From contig FWWN02000286.1 in the NCBI GenBank assembly GCA_900175165.2, positions 1-64,000 of the forward strand: 64,000 nucleotides of DNA, in the 5' to 3' direction. Below the pieces are notes generated by a model, which saw only the letters and a program-made list of their open reading frames with translations, was not told where the DNA came from and did not search any database. This document shows positions 57,779 to 64,000 of this stretch, piece after piece. The position numbers were made by a program, and so were the translations under genes. Source of the stretch: Rhizomucor pusillus (lineage: Eukaryota > Mucoromycota > Mucoromycetes > Mucorales > Lichtheimiaceae). The first letter of the stretch is position 1. Every line of letters begins with the position of its first letter.

Positions 57779-58771
57779 GGTTATTACGTTGGCTGAGGAA
57801 GAAGAGAAAAACTTTGGTTCTGTTCACAGCACCGACTAATCATTTGGAGTTCCGCGCTATCCTCCTTGTATAGCACACCGCACCTTGGCAATATAGCGAT
57901 ATAGGTTATCAACATGGAGATAAAACTAGGATTTTGGATGCGCTTAGGGAATAGAAATATAGATTGCAAATAGTGAATAAACCAAATGCACAAATGCAAT
58001 GAAAAAGAATGACAGTTTGCATCTTGGAAGCCCTCAAGAATACATCATTACCCAGAAAGCTTTGCGGTATACTATGGGACATATATCAGTGGAAGGAAGC
58101 AAAGAAAAAAAGAGGGCAATTTCACGGAGGATCCACACTCCATTGCTAGAACCCAATGGAGATGACGGTATCGCTATGAAACTCTAACTTTACGCTATTG
58201 CGTTCGATCTTCGCCTGTTGAATAGACTGCAAATGACAATAGTAAGTGGTATTATCTAACCGGTATAGATTTATCTATGGTGGAATACTATGCAGGCCGT
58301 CAACCTTCCGCCGCAGCGCAGGCGAGCACTTAATACTGGTGACAGTCGAAAATGGCACAATTAGGCCGGTGTTCAGCATCTGCCCCTCCAGGGAGCGCAT
58401 GGTATGCGCATGGTAAAACAACATTTGGAAGCCTTCCGGTGTCACGGGTCTGAAAATCGTAACACATACGACATCTTGCAGGTGTTTAAGTCATGATGAA
58501 GCGCAGGAATAATCGCATCCCTTTCTCTCACTTTGATCATGTATCAAAATATTGAATATCGTCTCCAGTGGCTGGAATTTGCGCGTGCAAGGCTTTGAAT
58601 ATATGCAATATGGATGGTATAGGATCTTGAACTAGCTGCATATCGTTTTTTAGAATTCTACACCGGGCATAGTACCCACACCATTGTTTCCGCTCCTGTT
58701 CTTTCTGTTTCCTTCGCATATTGCTGCAAGTCGTATAAACATTTGCTTTCAACGGTGACCCCATAACAAAA
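57779..58771. other. HGPRT upstream region, no firm gene
   Basis: About 1 kb. A minus-strand ORF with a good ATG (58537-58764) reads SNMRRKQKEQERKQWCGYYARCRILKND and could be an exon of an unknown gene; there is no domain. Otherwise only chance ORFs. Confidence 0.35.
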
Positions 58772-58882
58772 ATGGGTGATGTTTCACTGACTCGGAGGAA
58801 AATGCGCGCTGCGGGGGATGCTCAGTGCGACAACTGCAACATGGGTTTGGTAGTGACTGAATGTATCCAATGTGCAAAATAA
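58772..58882 (+). CDS. Micro-ORF, 36 codons, with two CxxC pairs
   Basis: ATG 58772 to TAA 58880 codes a basic start (SLTRRKMR) followed by CDNC and CIQC ten residues apart. The spacing resembles half of a B-box or similar treble-clef zinc finger. It could be a complete microprotein or the first exon of a longer zinc-finger protein whose donor I cannot see. Isolation and short length keep confidence low. Confidence 0.25.
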   Translation: MGDVSLTRRKMRAAGDAQCDNCNMGLVVTECIQCAK

Positions 58883-59451
58883 TAATCATTTTTCTGTTCT
58901 CAATAGTCATCGAGTATACTTGTAGTTGTTGACAGTTACTATCTTCTGCAACGCAAATTTTCCGTAAAAAATATAGTAAAAGCAGACCATAAATCTAGAG
59001 ATAAGAGCAGGATGCTCACAGTATTCTGTGAGTAAACCTTATTTTATCTACCTATTTCTTCAAGCGTTTGAACTGTTTTACTACGCATTTCTGCAAAAGA
59101 TATCTTGTCAGCAAGGAGGGATTCATATTTGCTTCAACCTTCGCGCTGTGAAATATAGCACTTTCCAGGGCAGTAGATAAAGTCATTCGTTGCATATCTT
59201 GAAATAACGAGCGCAAGAAACGCAGTTCATTCTTCTAGGCACAGCTCTTTGAATAACTGGCATTTTCCATCCACAGGGCACACTCCATTAAAGGCGGTTT
59301 GTTTACGAGGTATGAAAAGATTGATCGATGACACAAGAAGCACGACGCAAAAGTCCGGTCACAATCTGGATGAGCCGCCTTGCAAAAAAGCCCGAAGTGA
59401 CAGATGGAGAAGAGATCCCCTCCTCTTCCCGTATCTCTTGCCTTTTATATA
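58883..59451. other. Spacer and BNA1 upstream flank
   Basis: Mostly AT-rich. A plus-strand ORF from ATG 59312 ([30 protein letters not shown]) runs into the BNA1 start in another frame; it could be an upstream ORF of that transcript. Confidence 0.35.
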
Positions 59452-60161
59452 ATGTTGCCAGTTCCTATTAATTTTCAGAAATGGGTGGAAGAAAATTACG
59501 ATAAGCTTCAACCGCCTGTCAACAACTTTTTGCTATTCAAGGGCAATGATACCACCGTCATGGTTGTAGGAGGGCCCAACCAACGCACAGATTACCACAT
59601 TAATGAGACGGAGGTGGGTATGTTATGCTATCATACAGATTTTTGTGGTGGGCTTAGTTGTTATGGAATTGTAGGAGTACTTTTACCAAGTTAAGGGTGA
59701 TCTCCTGATCAAATTAGTGGTTAACAGCGAATTCAAAGATCTGTGGGTTCGCGAGGGCGAGATGTTCTTATTGCCAGGTATTCTTGCGAATATACAGAGA
59801 TTGCGGTTTTCTTTCAGCCATAACTCGGACATTTCCAAAAGGAAACACGCCGCACAACCCCGTCAGATTTGCCAATACGGTTGGTCTTGTGCTTGAAAGG
59901 GCCCGGTTGCCACACCACATTGGTAATTTTTCAGCAAACAGCGCCTTTGTGTCCTGCTGCTTATTAATTGATACTCAATTTCGCCCTGCAGACACACTGA
60001 GATGGTACTGCGAGAATGAAAAATGCCGAAGCATAGTGTATCAAGAATCTTTCCACTGTACAGACCTCGGCACACAGCTGAAGCCTATTATTGAACGGTT
60101 TGCAAACAATGAAGAGCTGAGGAAATGTAAACAATGCGGAACTCTGAACCACACCAAGTAA
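59452..60161 (+). CDS. BNA1: 3-hydroxyanthranilate 3,4-dioxygenase
   Basis: Cupin iron enzyme of the kynurenine route to NAD: opens the ring of 3-hydroxyanthranilate with O2. ATG 59452, then [40 protein letters not shown] (first iron ligands His and Glu), and after an intron [15 protein letters not shown] and REGEMFLLP. Then [22 protein letters not shown] (third ligand His), [12 protein letters not shown]...[32 protein letters not shown]. The C-terminal two C-x2/4-C pairs form the rubredoxin-like iron site found in fungal and bacterial enzymes. Three introns, all joining in frame; the third exon starts at the AG of ttccaaaag to give LLPGNTPH. Complete. Confidence 0.95.
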
Positions 60162-62205
60162 AACGAAAATCTATACTTTCCCACCTCTTCTCGGTACGCT
60201 TTATCTCCTGTTTCCCTCGCTCTGTACACACCACCACTTCTTATTACAAACAACTCCTTTTCTGCTCGTGCTTGTAGCACATGGGAATATTGTTGACCTT
60301 TCTGACGAAAAATGGTTTGGATCCGCAGACGATGTCTCGCAAGAAATTTTGATCTACCTTCTCACTCCATGAGGAGAGACATATACCAGAGTCCTTCCCG
60401 TGAGGTTCTGCTGCAGGCTGGAAGGATTTTTGGAAATTATTTATCTCTCCTCACGCTTGCACCATACTCTACGGAGACCTTCAGAACGAGCTCAAAGTCT
60501 TCATCAACCTATCCTACACCTCTTTTTCCATTCTGTCATCAACAAGAATCTCAAGAACACTCCTTGCTTAGCTGCGTTTCAAGTTCGATATTTGGTCTCA
60601 AATCTGCAGTCTCTACCTCGTCCATCAGTGCTCCCTCTCTCCTCGTGCCCTCCTTCGTGTTCGCATAATCCGTTATGTGCAAGGTTTCGGCCGTACGCGG
60701 TATGACATTGAATGGAACCGTCATGTCGTCTACAGTATCTTGTAGTCGATCTGAAAGGCCAGTGGCAGCATGTATCCCATTCTTGTTCTTTTGCATTTTT
60801 CCTTCACTGTACAACTACCATAAGCCTATACGCCTAGATTGTTTATTTATGGTGTATTTGAATGAATACTATGCCTGGACTTACATGGTTGAGCAGCTAG
60901 CGAATAGCGACGTTCGTTTCTATTCGCTGCTGTTGTTTCTAGTCCAGGTACTCGCCGTCCCCGTGCTCTTTCACGTCGTCGTGTTGCTGATCATTCGCCG
61001 TCCGATACGTTTGGTTCTGGGGGCCGTCGACGTTTATTTGATGAGGACGCCCTGGGTTGCAAATTAGTAAATGCTACCTGTTTAAAAATGCGCTCTAATG
61101 GGCCATTGCCCTGATACCACTTACATCTCTCTCTTCATACCGTGGAAGTCCGCCTTGATGACCTTGGTTATCTGCAGTAAAGGGCTGTATGGTTTCAGTC
61201 AACAGATATGTTTCCAAGGTACAACATAGCTTCATTTATTATTATATATAAAGATTATAGTACTGTATTACCGATGGACAAGCTACCCGCCGTGGATTAA
61301 TGAGCTTCATAGAAAGTTAGCAAGCACATTCTCCATCGCTGGATAATCTTTATGCAAAAACAGAATTACTTTCTTTCGTTCGTCAATATTTAATACTATT
61401 GTATGATCCTCCATTTTATTTTGCTTTTCTATCAGTTCGGCAAGATGACCGCCCGCTTTCTATCAGGTGATGCAGATTGATCCTTCGCATCTGATAAGAG
61501 AGATGGACTTTCGGATAATAGCCATAGCCAAAAGATGAAATGAGCAATAAATTGGTGGTCGGTCCCTCTCTCCATAGCTGCCATCCTCTTAGGCCTTTTG
61601 ACTAGCATTGAAGCATAGAGTATGCACTTCATACTACAAGTTTAAATCATTATACACAAAGCCGCCCTTCTGCGAGGAAACTTGGCATCGCCACTGACGT
61701 CTCTTTGCTACCATGAGACTGCAGGCAACTAGGTGTGGAATATATCGTTAGAAGGACCAAACTATATAGTAGCAGGACAAAGAATGGTGCATGGCTGGAA
61801 GCCAGGAAACTCGAGCAAGGAACTTTTGAAATTGAAGAAAAGCTATCGACAGACAACAAGCGGTCAAATCTGGGGAAGATACTTGCAATACATCCAAGCA
61901 TGGCAATGATCAATTCAATCACAAATTGACAACGCCGCACACAGTATCCTACATATGATCTCCGTGTTCAGAAATGTAATCGCTGAAGAGCAACACAGAG
62001 CGCGCTGTTGAATGTAAGAAACGTCACGAATCAACAGAAGAATGAAAAGAGAAAATATTTGCACGAAAAAAAAAAAAGCAGAAAATGCTTTTGAGTCTAT
62101 TTCTTAAAAATGCTATTGGTTTTGATGTCGGAATTTTGTCACTGAGCCCCGGAGCATATCGTTGCCTTGGCCATCGTTGCAGGGGATCCTCCTCTATTTC
62201 TCACT
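60162..62205. other. Gene-poor 2 kb between BNA1 and RPS8
   Basis: Overlapping ORFs on both strands (60312-60668, 60551-60814, 60675-61067, 61650-61940) lack domains. The plus ORF ending at 61067 has hydrophobic runs but no supporting splice sites. Short A runs near 62050-62080 precede the RPS8 5' region. I see remnants at most. Confidence 0.4.
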
Positions 62206-63106
62206 ATGGGTACGTACCCGCTAACACGATGCAGAGGTTCCATCCGTCTGCTAACATCCTTATTTGATATGGATGAATAGGTATCAGCCGTGATTCGAGG
62301 CACAAGAGATCGTAAGTTGGACAAAATCGTGCTGCGGGCTCTCGAAGCTTGTGTCAATTCAGGCGATTATAACAATGTTGCTTTTTCTGCAGTGCCACCG
62401 GTGCTAGACGTGCTCAATATCGCAAGAAGAGAAAGTAAGGAGAGGGAACGGCAATAGTGTGGAAGGATTGAATTGCTCACGATCGTTTGGCCAGGTTTGA
62501 ATTGGGCCGCCAACCCGCCAACACCAAGCTTGGTGCCAAGCGCATTCACTTGGTCCGTGTCCGCGGTGGCAACATTAAGCACAGAGCTCTTCGCTTGGAC
62601 CACGGCAACTACTCCTGGGGCTCTGAGGGCGTCTCTCGCAAGGCCCGCATTTTGACTGTCGTCTACAACGCCTCCAACAACGAATTGGTCCGTACCAACA
62701 CTCTTGTTAAGGGCGCCGTTGTCCAGATCGATGCCACTCCTTTCCGTCAGTGGTACGAGTCTCGTTATGCTCTTCCTCTTGGTAAGAAGAAGCTTGCCGA
62801 GTCCAAGGTCGAGGAATTGAAGGCTTCCGTCGAAAGCAAGTCCAAGACCACTCAGAAGAAGTATGCTGCCCGTCAGGCTCAGGCCGAGGTTGATCCTCTC
62901 TTGGATGACCAGTTTGCTGCTGGCCGCCTCTATGCTGTTATCTCCTCCCGTCCTGGTCAGTCCGGTCGCTGCGACGGCTACATCCTTGAAGGCAAGGAAC
63001 TCGAATTCTACGTCCGAAAGATCAAGGTAAAGATTTTAGCAATTGGTAATGGCTGCTGAGCAAATGCATATGCTAACGCACTGTGTTTCGCTAGGCTCGC
63101 AAGTAA
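62206..63106 (+). CDS. RPS8: Ribosomal protein eS8 (RPS8)
   Basis: Small-subunit ribosomal protein. Exon 1 is just ATG-G (62206-62209), followed by a 71-base intron beginning GTACGT. Exon 2 gives [10 protein letters not shown]; exon 3 [13 protein letters not shown]; exon 4 [63 protein letters not shown] and [29 protein letters not shown] last exon adds ARK and TAA at 63104-63106. Length (about 200) and sequence are those of eukaryotic eS8. The large exon shows strong C-ending codon preference (GTC, CGC, AAG), as expected for a highly expressed gene. The four-base first exon is common in ribosomal protein genes. Confidence 0.95.
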
Positions 63107-63209
63107 ACACTGCGTATTTTCAATTGGCTTTGGTCTGTGCTGTCCCAAAATAAACATCTTTCTGGACAAAATGAACGTTGTTTATTGTACAAAAAACAGC
63201 TGAAATTTA

Positions 63210-64000
63210 TTAATTTAATAGCTGAGCGATGAACTTGGCGCGCATTTTTTCTGCCCTTGCAGGGTTCTGTTCTTTAAAACCGATTGGAGGACGTAAAAGG
63301 ATAGTAAACAATTCAACTGTGTTAGGATCCGTTAGCGCCATCATGTTTGACAGGACGAAAGAATAGTTACTCACTGATGCGTTCCTTCCTTGCAGTTTTG
63401 CAAGACTCTGGAGCGTATGCAATCGCATCTTTGAGGAAACACATGATGTAAAATAATACATTGTGGTGGATATTCGGTAGAGATTGTAAAAACTACAGGA
63501 AATACAAGTAAGAGCTAATCAATGTAATACAAACCCTGGCAACGCGGCGTACCTGATTCATGCCTTCACCCATTTGTGCTACAACCAATGCTTGTTTGTA
63601 GTACTCAGTTGGGACAACCGGCTCCGGTAGACATTCCAAAAACGCAATTAATACATCTACCATGGAATTTGCGCCGACTTCTTCGCCATTCAATAAAGAG
63701 TTGGAATCTACAGATTGACTGCTATCGACGGAGGCTGCAGCATCCTCACTTTCTGCTGGACTGATCCGATCTTTGTTGAAAATTACTGTGGATTGGAAAG
63801 AGTCGCCTGTATCAAGGCATCGCCGAATGTAATACGCGATATCCCTGTCACCATGTTGCATGAATAACGTCTCCTGGCACAACATGCTCTTGTTCCAGAG
63901 GAAGTTTAAAATGCTCCAGAGCTCTTTAGGAAAAGTAGCATGTTGCACCTGTTGTACTTCTGTCTGCTTGCCTTTGGTCTTTGCTGATACTTCGCTGACC
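63210..64000 (-). CDS. OCRL/INPP5B-like inositol 5-phosphatase, RhoGAP-like C-terminus, partial
   Basis: The 5' part lies beyond the window. What is visible is the ASH-RhoGAP end: FPKELWSILNFLWNKSMLCQETLFMQHGDRDIAYYIRRCLDTGD, an acidic Ser-rich insert, SMVDVLIAFLECLPEPVVPTEYYKQAL, then after an intron (about 63470-63545) LPNIHHNVLYYFTSC and ELFTILLRPP. The K-E-[LI]-W...L...L-D-T-G and F-L-E-x-L-P-E-P-V-[IV] series match human OCRL and INPP5B, whose RhoGAP fold is usually inactive as a GAP. No catalytic Arg finger is seen. Stop at about 63210; convergent with RPS8, 103 bases apart. Confidence 0.8.

Noticed and set aside
60288..60335. VDLSDEKWFGSADDV, similar to the allantoicase N-terminus (SDEWF.SADN)
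   Set aside because: Only about 15 residues match, with one insertion; no downstream allantoicase segments (such as D-G-W-E-T-R-R) follow.
1..64000. CRISPR arrays, bacterial operons, rRNA genes
   Set aside because: None seen. Repeats present are transposon termini, and gene structure is eukaryotic throughout.

Overview
The window is nuclear DNA of an early-diverging fungus, most likely a Mucoromycota (Mucorales-like) species. Genes are cut by many short GT...AG introns (about 45-75 bases). There is one eukaryotic tRNA, no operons or bacterial ribosome sites, and the mobile elements (piggyBac, Tc1/mariner, MULE, Helitron, DIRS, Fanzor/TnpB-like, Ty3 gag) are of the kinds usual in Mucorales. 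Genus cannot be fixed from the sequence.

Layout. 0-8.5 kb is accessory: a small membrane-protein gene, an intact multi-exon gene with a serine-recombinase-like motif, a chromodomain remnant, a rolling-circle-Rep-like ORF, two MITE families, a tRNA-Val and gag remnants. 8.9-15.5 kb holds nucleoporin aladin, a decayed mitofusin Fzo1 and an intact She9/Mdm33. 15.7-25.3 kb is a transposon graveyard: a piggyBac with visible ends, a Fanzor-like gene apparently split by a Tc1-like insertion, Harbinger-like and MULE fragments, a second MITE copy and gag. 25.6-29.3 kb holds an OTU-like fragment, mitochondrial ribosomal protein bL33m, a two-TM membrane protein and an RCHY1-type E3 ligase. 30-33.3 kb has a Helitron remnant and a second Fanzor-like pseudogene. 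33.7-39.4 kb carries serine palmitoyltransferase LCB2 and splicing factor Prp40. 40-49 kb has a MULE remnant, a MARVEL-like protein, an unknown serine-rich protein and a decayed DIRS retrotransposon. 49.6-64 kb is gene-rich: an HMG-box factor, Nop8/NOL8, a MULE N-terminus, archaeal-type iPGAM divergent from Cmc1, HGPRT, 3-hydroxyanthranilate dioxygenase, RPS8, and the 3' end of an OCRL/INPP5B-like gene.

The housekeeping genes are not a pathway cluster; several are mitochondrial (Fzo1 relic, She9, bL33m, Cmc1). The strongest unusual items are the Rep-like ORF at 3.2-4.7 kb, the intact recombinase-like gene at 1.5-2.6 kb, the broken mitofusin, and the nested Fanzor/Tc1 structure. Exon boundaries were read by eye from splice signals and frame; they are predictions, not transcript data.
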